A DNA stretch of 64,000 nucleotides, taken from assembly GCF_009733865.1 (NCBI RefSeq), contig NZ_WOFB01000005.1, positions 83,965-147,964 on the forward strand. Reading direction: 5' to 3'. How positions within the stretch are numbered: position 1 is the first letter of the stretch; each line of letters begins with the position of its first letter. Source of the stretch: Oceanobacillus salinisoli. GTDB taxonomy: Bacteria; Bacillota; Bacilli; Bacillales; Amphibacillaceae. The notes below the pieces were generated by a model that was given only the letters and a program-made list of their open reading frames with translations, did not search any database and was not told where the DNA came from. Shown here in pieces: positions 16,673 to 25,234 of the stretch. The translations under genes and the position numbers were made by a program.

Positions 16673-18070
16673 TTACGATGAAACGGTGGGAACAACGTTA
16701 GGATTTTCTTTATCTTCATTCTTCCCCTTCACCAAAATCGTATCCCGATCCCGGTAAAGCAGAGCAGAAGCTAAGGTGAAAGCTAGTACGTCTGAAATCG
16801 GAAATGCCATCCACACTCCAATAACTCCAAAGAAGTGCGGTAAAATTAACACTAATGGAATTAAGATTAAAATCTGTCTGGATAGAGATAGAATTAATGC
16901 CTGCTTCGGTTTTCCTAGTGCTTGATAAATACCACCAGCAACCACTTGAACACCAACAACAAAGAAGGTTAAGAATAATATTTGCATCGCTGCTGAACCT
17001 TCTTTGATTACTTCCGGATCAGACGTAAAAATGCGTAGAAACGGTGATGGAATGAACACTAATAATAAGGTAATGACTACGGTACAAATGGTCACGATTT
17101 TAAATGTGAGCCAAATGGTCTCTCTCATTCGCTCAAAATGTTTTGCACCATAGTTATAACCAATAATCGGCATCATTCCTTGCATGACCCCAATAATCGG
17201 GATAATCGTAAACATGATAATCCGTTGAATCAGACCATAGATCCCTACATAAAACTCACTACCGAACTGAATGAGCATCGTATTAATCGCAATCATCATT
17301 ATACTGCTTGCCGCTTGTTGAACAAATGCCGGCATGCCAATTGCTAATACTTCTTTTACAATTTTCCATTTAAGCGATAAGTCCTCTATCGTTACACTTA
17401 ACGAGCTTTTTCCACTTAAGTAATATTGAAAAATCATCAGGGAAACAATAGATTGTGAAATAATGGTAGCAATCGCTGCTCCCTGTACTCCCATATTTAA
17501 CCCAAAGATAAAAATAGGGTCTAATATAATATTAATAACTGCTGGTATCACCATCGTCATCATGGCGAATCGAGCATTTCCCTCAGAACGTACGATATTA
17601 TTTGTTGCGAACCCAAACGAAAAGAAGAATGTTCCTAACATAATTGGAAACATATAGTCCATCGCATATCCTAACGTGGATGGTGTTGCACCAAACAATA
17701 CAAGTATCGACTCTAATCCAAAGAAGGCGATGATTAGACCTACAATACTTACAATTACTATCATGGAGATGATATTTCCAAATATTTGGTTTGCCTCATT
17801 CCCCCGCTGCTCACCTAAACGACGGGAAATAACAGAAGCTCCCCCCATACCTAATGCAGCCGAAACGGCCATTACGATCATCATCAAAGGAAAAGCAATT
17901 GTCGTTCCAGCAACGGCATCCATTCCGACCCCATAGGAAATGAAGACAGTATCGACCACATTGTATAAAGTCATCACAAACATTCCGATCATCGCCGGAA
18001 TCGATAAATTACGGAGTAAGGTGGAAATTTTTTGCTTGCCAAGTAATTCTGTCTGTTCTCTCACTTCCAT
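16673..18070 (-). CDS. MATE-family multidrug efflux protein
   Basis: A 465-residue membrane antiporter that exports drugs or toxic cations using Na+ or H+ gradients. It has twelve hydrophobic segments in two similar halves, and an N-terminal LLRNLSIPAMIGMFVMTLYNVVDTVFI block typical of bacterial MATE proteins. Its ATG directly follows the TAA of the upstream MarR gene, and the ribosome site GGAGGAG lies inside that gene, so the two form one operon. Self-regulation by the MarR partner is likely. The substrate is unknown. Confidence 0.88.
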   Translation of the reverse strand: MEVREQTELLGKQKISTLLRNLSIPAMIGMFVMTLYNVVDTVFISYGVGMDAVAGTTIAFPLMMIVMAVSAALGMGGASVISRRLGEQRGNEANQIFGNIISMIVIVSIVGLIIAFFGLESILVLFGATPSTLGYAMDYMFPIMLGTFFFSFGFATNNIVRSEGNARFAMMTMVIPAVINIILDPIFIFGLNMGVQGAAIATIISQSIVSLMIFQYYLSGKSSLSVTIEDLSLKWKIVKEVLAIGMPAFVQQAASSIMMIAINTMLIQFGSEFYVGIYGLIQRIIMFTIIPIIGVMQGMMPIIGYNYGAKHFERMRETIWLTFKIVTICTVVITLLLVFIPSPFLRIFTSDPEVIKEGSAAMQILFLTFFVVGVQVVAGGIYQALGKPKQALILSLSRQILILIPLVLILPHFFGVIGVWMAFPISDVLAFTLASALLYRDRDTILVKGKNEDKENPNVVPTVSS

Positions 18071-18514
18071 TTACTCCTCCTCCTTTATTTTAACTATATT
18101 TGATTTTATCCTTCCAAGCCAAAGCCTCATTAAAGCTATTTCCTCTTTCGTAAATCCTTTTAATACACGATCCTCTGTGGTAGCCATATCATCCCATAAG
18201 CGTTGGTCTATGAATCTACCTTTTTCGGTTAAGCTGATCATTTTAGACCGTTTATCATGTTGATTCTCACTTTTTTCAATCAACTCTTTATTTAACAAGG
18301 ACTCGATAATCCCATTCATCGTCGAACCTTTTATATATAATTGCTGCTGTAATTCACCTTGCGACTGCGGCCCCTGCTCAACTAATAAGTATAAAACCCT
18401 TGCTTGAGCAATCGTCACATCGTATTTAGCAAGCTGCTGATTATAATGATTTTGAAATAAATGGGCCACCACCCCGATTTGATAGCCAATCTTTTCTTCA
18501 ATACCTCTCCCCAA
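18071..18514 (-). CDS. MarR-family transcriptional regulator
   Basis: A 147-residue winged-helix repressor expected to control the MATE efflux gene it immediately precedes. The wHTH core runs from about residue 30 to 110, with VTIAQARVLYLLVEQGPQSQGELQQ as the first recognition helices and KRSMISLTEKG-like wing residues (DKRSKMISLTEKGRF). Length is normal. The upstream 18540-18600 sequence is AT-rich and contains ATTTTAAAAT, a possible self-operator. The inducing ligand is unknown. Confidence 0.87.
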   Translation of the reverse strand: MGRGIEEKIGYQIGVVAHLFQNHYNQQLAKYDVTIAQARVLYLLVEQGPQSQGELQQQLYIKGSTMNGIIESLLNKELIEKSENQHDKRSKMISLTEKGRFIDQRLWDDMATTEDRVLKGFTKEEIALMRLWLGRIKSNIVKIKEEE

Positions 18515-18639
18515 AATACTTACCTCCCTAATAAAACAACACTTTATATAGTACCACCGTCAACAAAAACACGCAATAAATTATTTTAAAATTAATTAGT
18601 AACCTAACTTAATTGAACAAGAATTTTTCGTATTGATGA

Positions 18640-18790
18640 AGGGAATCTTCAATCAGTAGTTTTTTCATCCCCCACTGGGAACTAATCAGGAGTGGTTTAC
18701 TGGCTCCCCGCCCCCACTTACCATTCTTGAAGAATCTTGAATTCTTCTCGTTAAGCGTCTTACAGCTAGTTATTCACGTGATAAAGTTTT
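18640..18790. repeat. AATCAGTG element, long copy with tail
   Basis: The most complete copy of the family. It starts with GAATCTTCAATCAGTAG and CCCCCACTGG (a weakened hairpin), continues through CCCCGCCCCCACTTA, an inverted GAAGAATCTTGAATTCTTC segment, and ends TTACAGCTAGTTATTCACG-TGATAAAG. Reverse-complemented it looks like a structured RNA of the kind found at ends of IS200/IS605-type elements, but no tnpA or tnpB sequence remains. Confidence 0.6.
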
Positions 18791-18865
18791 GCAATTACAA
18801 TCTGTAAAATAGGTGATATTCTTTCAACAGTTTTCCAGGAAAACTCCTAATAATCCAAAAATACT

Positions 18866-18894
18866 ATTGACGTAATTTCCAAAGTATTGTATCT
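18866..18894 (+). promoter_or_regulatory. Promoter of the SAM-riboswitch transcript
   Basis: TTGACG (18866-18871), a 17-base spacer and TATCTT (18889-18894), ending about 20 bases before the aptamer. Confidence 0.8.
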
Positions 18895-18915
18895 TATTTA
18901 ACAATTACATATGCA

Positions 18916-19030
18916 ACTTCTTATTAAGAGAGGTGGAGGGGAATGGCCCTTTGAAACCTCGGCAGCGGGCTCGTATCGAGTACTGTGCCAATTCCAGCAA
19001 ACAGATATAACTGTTTGAAAGATAAGAAGA
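18916..19030 (+). promoter_or_regulatory. SAM-I riboswitch (S-box)
   Basis: All conserved S-box blocks are present: P1 CTTCTTAT / ATAAGAAG, AAGAGAGGTGGAGGG, GGCCCT, TGAAACCTCGGCAGC, ACTGTGCCAATTCCAGCA and TTGAAAGATAAG. The ligand is S-adenosylmethionine and the switch is normally off when SAM is plentiful. It precedes a sodium:solute symporter and an OsmC-like gene. Confidence 0.96.
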
Positions 19031-19051
19031 GGACAAGTATAAAAATTTATT

Positions 19052-19078
19052 ACCCTCTTCTTAGGAAGGGGGTTTTTT
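19052..19078 (+). terminator. SAM-controlled terminator
   Basis: CCCTCTTC pairs with GAAGGGGG, followed by TTTTTT. The 5' arm CCTCTTCTT can alternatively pair with AAGAAGAGG at the 3' side of P1, giving the mutually exclusive antiterminator expected of an S-box off-switch. Confidence 0.9.
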
Positions 19079-19184
19079 ATGTTCCCTTTCCACCAATAGG
19101 AAAGGAGGTACTTACCCTATCTAATTCCAAGTAAATGAATAGATTTAAACAGCCATCTATCAAACTATATAGAGGAGAATTTTA

Positions 19185-20801
19185 ATGAGTGAATATGGAA
19201 TTTGGATTTTAGTCCTAGCAGTTGGATATACAATAGCCCTTATTATTGCAGGGCAATTAGCAAAACGGAAAATAACAAAAACCGGAAGTTATTTTGTGGC
19301 GGGAAGAAATTTTAATAAATGGATTGTTGCTTTTTGTATTACCGGATTATTCTCAGGATCAACCTATATCTCGATATTAGAACTTTCTTATTTAACTGGG
19401 GTATCTGCAATCTGGTATGGTGTGGCTGAAATCGTTCAGATTTTAATTATCGCATTTTTAATCATTCGACCATTCCGAAAGAAAATGTTGGTTACCATTT
19501 CAGGGTTAATCGGAGACAAATATGGGAGAACTGCACTTGGAATCTCAGGTGCTATTACAGCTTTTGCCTTTCCGATGTGGTCGGTCGCTACAGCAATTGC
19601 ATTTGCGTCAGCCATTCACGTTTTCACCGGAATATCACTAACCCTTTCCGTTGCGATTACGGCTATTCTTTTGTTCATCTATTTACAGGGGGGTGGGATG
19701 TGGTCGGTGGCATTTACACAAACCATTAATTTTTTCCTATTTATTGCCATGTTTGTTGTTGGATTAATCGCTTTTTTCATCAATCCTGGGGTAGAGGGAC
19801 TAAAGGCGTATGCCAGTGCTTCCCCAGCGATGTTTGACTTAGATAATGTTGGACTACAAGTAATTGTCGCTTGGTTTGGTACGTTCTTGGTTAATGTCAT
19901 TCTTGCACAAGCTGCCTTTCAAATGGCATTATCATCTAGATCTCCGGAAGAAGGTCAAAAAGGAATGGTAATCGCTGGTGTCATGGCAATCCCATTTATT
20001 GTTTGTGGAGTATTATTTGGAGTCGGTGCAGCAATTGTCGTACCGAATGCGACAACTGGTTTAATTGCCATCCCACACTACTTAATGGAAGTATTGCCAG
20101 CTCCATTAGTTGGATTATTTTTCTTAGGAGTATGGGCATGTGCACTAGGTTGGGGAGGGCCTTGCCAGTTTTCTGGTGCAACTAGCCTTGGACGCGATAC
20201 AGCTCGTGCGATTTATCCAAAAGCAACAGAAGCACAACTTATTAAATATACGAAAATATCTTTATTATTGCTAACTGGTCTTATGATTATATTTGGAATG
20301 CTACGTACGGAACAATCTGCCTGGTGGAATGTACTTGCCTGGACGATTCGTAACAGTGCAACCTTTGCGCCAGTGATTGCTGCATTATTCTGGCCGGTCG
20401 TTACGAAAAATGCCGTTATCGCTTCCTTACTTACCGGATTTTCTAGTGGACTATTATGGTACCATTTAGGCGGATGGCAACCAGATCAGTTTTTCTTAAA
20501 CATTCATCCTGTTTGGATAGGAAGTTCCGTAAATGTTATCACTATCATCATCGTAACTTTGATAGATAAAAATGCACAGTGGGTGATTCAGAAACATGCA
20601 AAACTCGGTTATATTGGGTTGCTTCTTGCATTTTTGTTAACTTCGCTAAATATTATTTTCTTTGATGTATTCTATCAAAATGGTTTGACTGGATTATTTG
20701 GATTTGCAGCGATTTTGTCTTTCTTTATTGCAACGATTCAATTCTGCAAACCGAAACAAGAGCATCAAACTACGCTACAAAGAGAAGCTTTACATGGATA
20801 A
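19185..20801 (+). CDS. Sodium:solute symporter (SSS) under SAM riboswitch control
   Basis: A 538-residue SLC5/SSS-family transporter with about thirteen membrane helices. The N-terminus has the family signature of TM1-TM2 (GSYFVAGRNFNKWIVAFCITGLFSG style, near residues 35-60), and GAGGAG precedes the ATG. The family imports amino acids, vitamins or other solutes with Na+. The SAM switch implies that the cargo feeds methionine or SAM supply, for example methionine or a sulfur-containing precursor. That is inference, since family members differ widely. It is in one transcript with an OsmC-like gene 56 bases downstream. Confidence 0.85.
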   Translation: MSEYGIWILVLAVGYTIALIIAGQLAKRKITKTGSYFVAGRNFNKWIVAFCITGLFSGSTYISILELSYLTGVSAIWYGVAEIVQILIIAFLIIRPFRKKMLVTISGLIGDKYGRTALGISGAITAFAFPMWSVATAIAFASAIHVFTGISLTLSVAITAILLFIYLQGGGMWSVAFTQTINFFLFIAMFVVGLIAFFINPGVEGLKAYASASPAMFDLDNVGLQVIVAWFGTFLVNVILAQAAFQMALSSRSPEEGQKGMVIAGVMAIPFIVCGVLFGVGAAIVVPNATTGLIAIPHYLMEVLPAPLVGLFFLGVWACALGWGGPCQFSGATSLGRDTARAIYPKATEAQLIKYTKISLLLLTGLMIIFGMLRTEQSAWWNVLAWTIRNSATFAPVIAALFWPVVTKNAVIASLLTGFSSGLLWYHLGGWQPDQFFLNIHPVWIGSSVNVITIIIVTLIDKNAQWVIQKHAKLGYIGLLLAFLLTSLNIIFFDVFYQNGLTGLFGFAAILSFFIATIQFCKPKQEHQTTLQREALHG

Positions 20802-20856
20802 TCATGTTAATCACAACTTCTTCGTTCCAAGACGTGAAGAAAGGGATGAATAACAA

Positions 20857-21282
20857 ATGAAAGCAAATATTACATGGAATAACAATGTTTTATTCTCAGG
20901 GATTGCGGCTTCAGGTCACGAAATAAAAATGGATGGCGCAGAAGAAATCGGTGGTCAACATGCTGGTGTAAGACCGATGGAACTACTATTGCATTCCGTT
21001 GCGGGTTGTTCCGGAATACATGTCGTCTCCATCTTACAAAAAATGCGTTTAGAGCCAATATCTTTTAACATAGAAGTAAATGGAGACCGGGAAGAACATC
21101 CACCCAAGAACTTCAAGAACCTACAACTACACTTCGCTTTTGAAGGAGAGTTACCCGAAGAAAAAGTAGTACGTGCAATCAAGCTCACCCATGAAAAATA
21201 CTGCTCCGTTGCACATTCGATAAATGTCCCTATTACGTCTACTTACTCGATTAATGGTGTGACTGGAAAAGAAATTATCTAA
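20857..21282 (+). CDS. OsmC/Ohr-family thiol protein
   Basis: A 141-residue OsmC-like protein, normally a cysteine-based peroxidase for organic or fatty-acid hydroperoxides. Both conserved cysteines are present: Cys51 in VAGCSGIH and Cys116 in HEKYCSVAHS. AAAGGGATGA lies ahead of the ATG, and a terminator follows. It shares the SAM-regulated transcript with the symporter. Placement in a sulfur-starvation operon suggests a role with reactive sulfur or thiol metabolites as much as with peroxides, but the reaction is not established from sequence. Confidence 0.85.
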   Translation: MKANITWNNNVLFSGIAASGHEIKMDGAEEIGGQHAGVRPMELLLHSVAGCSGIHVVSILQKMRLEPISFNIEVNGDREEHPPKNFKNLQLHFAFEGELPEEKVVRAIKLTHEKYCSVAHSINVPITSTYSINGVTGKEII

Positions 21283-21287
21283 TAGTA

Positions 21288-21321
21288 GAAGCCATAGATT
21301 TTTAATCTATGGCTTCTTCTT
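21288..21321 (+). terminator. Terminator of the symporter-osmC operon
   Basis: GAAGCCATAGAT pairs perfectly with ATCTATGGCTTC, followed by TTCTTG, 5 bases after the stop. Confidence 0.85.
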
Positions 21322-21517
21322 GATTATTAATATATAAACTAGGAGAAAGACTGTATCTTTTCATAGAAAACTATAGAATACCTTTTAAAAATGAATCTAT
21401 TCTTTATAGTTTCCAATTTCTAGATTAAAATGTTAATTTATACGAATATGTCAATCCCTGTAGAAGAAATTCTCTAGTAACCGTTCTTACATCTAAATTT
21501 AGTTGTCTGCGCAACAT

Positions 21518-22084
<567 letters not shown>

Positions 22085-22344
22085 ATTCGTTTCTCCCTTA
22101 TTGTTTTATAATGGTTTAAAGATTAATTGCCTCGAATCGTTATATTCTCTCTTTATTTGAGTATAGTTCACAATCCATTTTTGATTTTCTTGACCTTTAC
22201 AGGCGATCCCACAAATAAAAAGGAAAGTATCACATTTGTTATTAGAGGAACTTTTATACTGTACTAAAATTTATACTTGATTTGTGGGTATGATGAACTT
22301 AAGCGTAGTTAGGTTACTTCACTTTTATTATTCTGTTATAACCA

Positions 22345-22600
22345 TTATTCCATTACATTTAAATTCAACATCGAATCTTCTACTTCCTTTACGACCAACC
22401 GAATAGAATCATCATAATCTTCTTGGGTATGTGCTTTATCTAGTAGTGCTTAATCATGTAAACAGTTTTCTACTCAGATGACTATCGGCGGAAGCTATCT
22501 TTCGCTAGTTCTAAATTTAATAATAATTGTGATGTACCATTTCCGTCAATATAGGGCAATACTACAATTATTGCATGTAACAAGTGAGAATTAGTGAATC
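22345..22600 (-). pseudogene. Remnant of a Fic-domain protein
   Basis: Reading leftward, one frame gives HLLHAIIVVLPYIDGNG followed by TSQLLLNLELAKDS before stops, and 20 codons later ALLDKAHTQEDYDDSIRLV to a stop. This is the order of the C-terminal part of Fic proteins: leading helix, the HxFxDGNGR loop and the helices after it. The catalytic His of the motif is replaced by Leu (LPYIDGNG), both motif Arg residues are missing, and stops interrupt the frame. No start or N-terminal half is visible. Confidence 0.7.
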
Positions 22601-22843
22601 AATCCATAGACATGCGTAAATTTTTTGAAATCCCAGAGTCTAGTTGGTTTTGGAGATACAGTGAGCTATGGCCATATTCCCTGTAAGTATAAAACAAACA
22701 TTGAATATGGATTAAAAATGTGGGAATTTATTTACTGAAAACTCACATTTTTCACAATACCTACCGGTGGCCTTTTTGAATATTTTAAGTCCATGCATGT
22801 AAATAATAAATAACTGATTAAATAAAAGCAGGAGGCGAAAGAT

Positions 22844-23356
22844 ATGAAGAACCTTTCATATTCGGTTATTTTGGTGCTCACGCTAATTCTATCTGCATGT
22901 AGTGGAACTGAAGCCAACAATGAAAATGAAGAAAAAAATGCACAACAAAACACTGAAGAGAATAGAGAAGAAAAGCAAGAGGTTATAATTGACTTAAATA
23001 CAATTGGAAGTTTAACAAAGGAAGAGATTCATTCTAAATATGGTGAGCCTTCAACTACAGAAAACACTACGTTTGATTCAGCTGAAGCACCTACAGAAAA
23101 ATATGAAAATGGATTGGAAATTATGTATATTAATGGGAACCCAGCAAGAATTACATTCACTCCACAAGAAGAGGTTAAAATTGATGAGAAATCTAAATTG
23201 GCTAAAATGGTTGGTTTTGATGAGATAAAGCCTGATTTTGAAAACGAATTTACTAATAGATGGGAAGGTATAGGTGGTTATTATGAGCTTAGTGCACATG
23301 CAGATAACGGAAAGGTAACCTTCTTTTACCTTATTACTAATGAGAAGTATAAGTAA
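22844..23356 (+). CDS. Hypothetical lipoprotein
   Basis: A 170-residue predicted lipoprotein of unknown function. AGGAGGCG precedes the ATG. The signal peptide ends LILSACSG with the lipid Cys at residue 19, followed by about 30 acidic, Asn/Glu-rich linker residues and a C-terminal globular region of about 110 residues (SLTKEEIHSKYGEPS onward). The KYGEP segment is reminiscent of small BLIP/SmpA-like lipoprotein domains, but I do not recognise a family. No operon partner. Confidence 0.75.
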   Translation: MKNLSYSVILVLTLILSACSGTEANNENEEKNAQQNTEENREEKQEVIIDLNTIGSLTKEEIHSKYGEPSTTENTTFDSAEAPTEKYENGLEIMYINGNPARITFTPQEEVKIDEKSKLAKMVGFDEIKPDFENEFTNRWEGIGGYYELSAHADNGKVTFFYLITNEKYK

Positions 23357-23468
23357 TATCATAGGATTCACCTAATCAGTGAGTCCCATTATATTACAGG
23401 TCCATGGGGACAGGCATCCACTCTTGTTAAGTCTGGTAATTCGCTTGTTAGGATTTGTAAAAAATAAT

Positions 23469-23630
23469 AAAGTGAATCTTCAATCAGTGGTTTTTTCATC
23501 ACCATTGATTGTAAACCCTAAAAGATGACCTAAAGGCCTCTGAACAAATCAAGAATTTACGTCTGTTGGTCGTCCACTTATAATTTTTGAAGTGGGGGTC
23601 TTACAGCCAGTTAATCACGTGATTTAAGCC
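23469..23630. repeat. AATCAGTG element with tail, third long copy
   Basis: Begins AAAGTGAATCTTCAATCAGTGG with CCATTGATTG as the return arm, and ends in the shared tail CTTACAGCCAGTTAATCACG-TGAT (23598-23625). The middle differs from the copy at 18640, suggesting decay or recombination inside the element. Confidence 0.6.
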
Positions 23631-23760
23631 ATCGAAAAATATTTCATTTCTATTAATGAAACGGAAACGTATATGTAGTATGAATTTCCACCGCGTTAAA
23701 CGTAAATAAGAAAATCAGCCTAATTTCTAACTTGAATTTTATACAGAAAACACTTGTGTT

Positions 23761-23813
23761 TGTAGCGCACCACAAAAGTTAGATTTCTACTCTAACTTTT
23801 GTGGTGCGCTACA
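23761..23813. repeat. Perfect 23-base inverted repeat
   Basis: TGTAGCGCACCACAAAAGTTAGA (23761-23783) and its exact reverse complement (23791-23813) flank the 7-base loop TTTCTAC. No T-run follows on either strand and no gene is within 400 bases on either side, so it is not an ordinary terminator. Confidence 0.85.
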
Positions 23814-23890
23814 GTTCAATATTCGAGTCCAATCCCTTTTACAGTGGTCCAGAATTAATTCAAGGTCAATCATTAATAAGCTATTATTTT

Positions 23891-23932
23891 AAACCCCCCC
23901 ACTTCTTAAAGACAGGGGTTTCGTTATTTTTT
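23891..23932 (+). terminator. Orphan terminator-like hairpin
   Basis: AAACCCC and GGGGTTT pair across a 17-base loop and are followed by a T-rich stretch. No open gene ends nearby, so it may belong to a lost transcript. Confidence 0.45.
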
Positions 23933-24228
23933 AATATTTTAGTACCTTCACAAAGGACAAACCTACGAGAGTCTTCGGAACATCATATAGTATTGTAAAA
24001 ATTTGTATCTTATAAAAATACACATGAATATGGATGCAATTGCCAAACCTTCATTCGTTTATCCATAAAAAACTTAATAGAACTTTTACATAAAACCACG
24101 TACCTCTATATATTGTTAAAGTAAAATAAAATCAGTATGAAAGCTTTGACTCAGTATGCGATTAATTTTCCGTTAATCTTGTATTACTCCCCTCCCCTTT
24201 AGCACTATCAAATCAAGGAGGAAAAACC

Positions 24229-24912
24229 ATGCCATTATTTAAGAAGGAATATCGTATTCACCTAAGTGCTTTATCTCTCGTGATTTCAGGAATTTTGTTT
24301 GTCATTTATCCAGCGTTACGTCCGTATTCTGATGAAATATCCATGGAGGGTGCTACAGCTTTCGCTTCAACAGAATGGTTAGTAGCACATATGCTCGCCA
24401 TTGTCGCTTTCACCCTTCTTCCGCTTGGTTTACTTGGGTTTCACAACTCATTACAAGGCACGAATGTACGCTCATTTACGTATTGGGCGTTAGTATTGTG
24501 TTTATTAGGGATTGGATTAACCTTACCGTTTTACGGAGGGGAAACATTTGGTTTACATGCGATAGGGCAGGAAGCGATTAAACAACAGTCAGCCGCCTTG
24601 CTTAGTCAAGCAGACATCGTTCGTTCTGGAGCAGGTCTTGTTATGTTTCTTATTGGACTCCTGCTGCTCGCCATTGCCTCTATTATACTTGCAATTGCCA
24701 TTTGGAAATCTGGAAAATATCCGAAATGGATGGGTCTTCCATTTGCAATCGGGATGAGTCTGTATATTCCTCAATTTTTAGCTGGACAACCGTTAAGAAT
24801 AACCCACGGACTGTTAGTTTCCCTTGGTTGTATATGGATAGCGGTAGGGTTATGGAGGAATAGGAATCAAACGTCGAATCGGAAGGCACAGCCAAAGACT
24901 ATTTCCTCTTAA
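24229..24912 (+). CDS. Hypothetical six-helix membrane protein
   Basis: A 227-residue integral membrane protein. AAGGAGG precedes the ATG. About six hydrophobic segments are visible, at roughly residues 12-32, 50-70, 82-105, 135-165, 170-190 and 195-210, with a basic, polar C-terminal tail. No binding motif or known family could be recognised. It is followed by its own terminator and has no operon partner. Confidence 0.75.
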   Translation: MPLFKKEYRIHLSALSLVISGILFVIYPALRPYSDEISMEGATAFASTEWLVAHMLAIVAFTLLPLGLLGFHNSLQGTNVRSFTYWALVLCLLGIGLTLPFYGGETFGLHAIGQEAIKQQSAALLSQADIVRSGAGLVMFLIGLLLLAIASIILAIAIWKSGKYPKWMGLPFAIGMSLYIPQFLAGQPLRITHGLLVSLGCIWIAVGLWRNRNQTSNRKAQPKTISS

Positions 24913-24976
24913 GTGGGCGATTTGTTGAACTGAGTTTGTTTAAGGCAGGAGATAGGTAGCTAGGACTTTACATTTT

Positions 24977-25009
24977 AAAACCGCCAATATAGTATTATTG
25001 GCGGTTTTT
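24977..25009 (+). terminator. Terminator of the membrane-protein gene
   Basis: AAAACCGCCAATA pairs with TATTGGCGGTTTT around TAGTAT, followed by T. Confidence 0.88.
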
Positions 25010-25066
25010 CGTACAACACTGTTTTTGCGCAGCAAGAATGGTTAACGGATACTTTAATCGAGAGTA

Positions 25067-25230
25067 TTAAGTGGTTATCACAACTTTCCCTCGTGAATGT
25101 CCCTGTGCAAGGTATTGAAGTGCTTCTGGAACCTTTTCTAAGGAATAGCTTCTATCCATAACTGGTCTTACTTTTCCTTCTTCCATAAGACCCATTTCCT
25201 TTCTGGAATAACTAAGAAACAATGGACTAT
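25067..25230 (-). pseudogene. C-terminal remnant of an MDR dehydrogenase
   Basis: Reading leftward, an open stretch of about 50 codons gives PLFLSYSRKEM, GLMEEGKVRPVMDR, SYSLEKVPEALQYLAQGHS and RGKVVITT, then a stop. This is the usual C-terminus of NAD(P)-dependent zinc-type or quinone-type MDR dehydrogenases (EGKIKPVID...GKVVI). The N-terminal 270 or so residues are absent: the region upstream is occupied by the PucR-type gene. Confidence 0.75.
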
Positions 25231-25234
25231 TAAA

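Noticed and set aside
24001..24228. A second promoter/RNA element before the six-helix membrane protein
   Set aside because: Only AT-rich sequence with no convincing -35/-10 pair or stem-loop.
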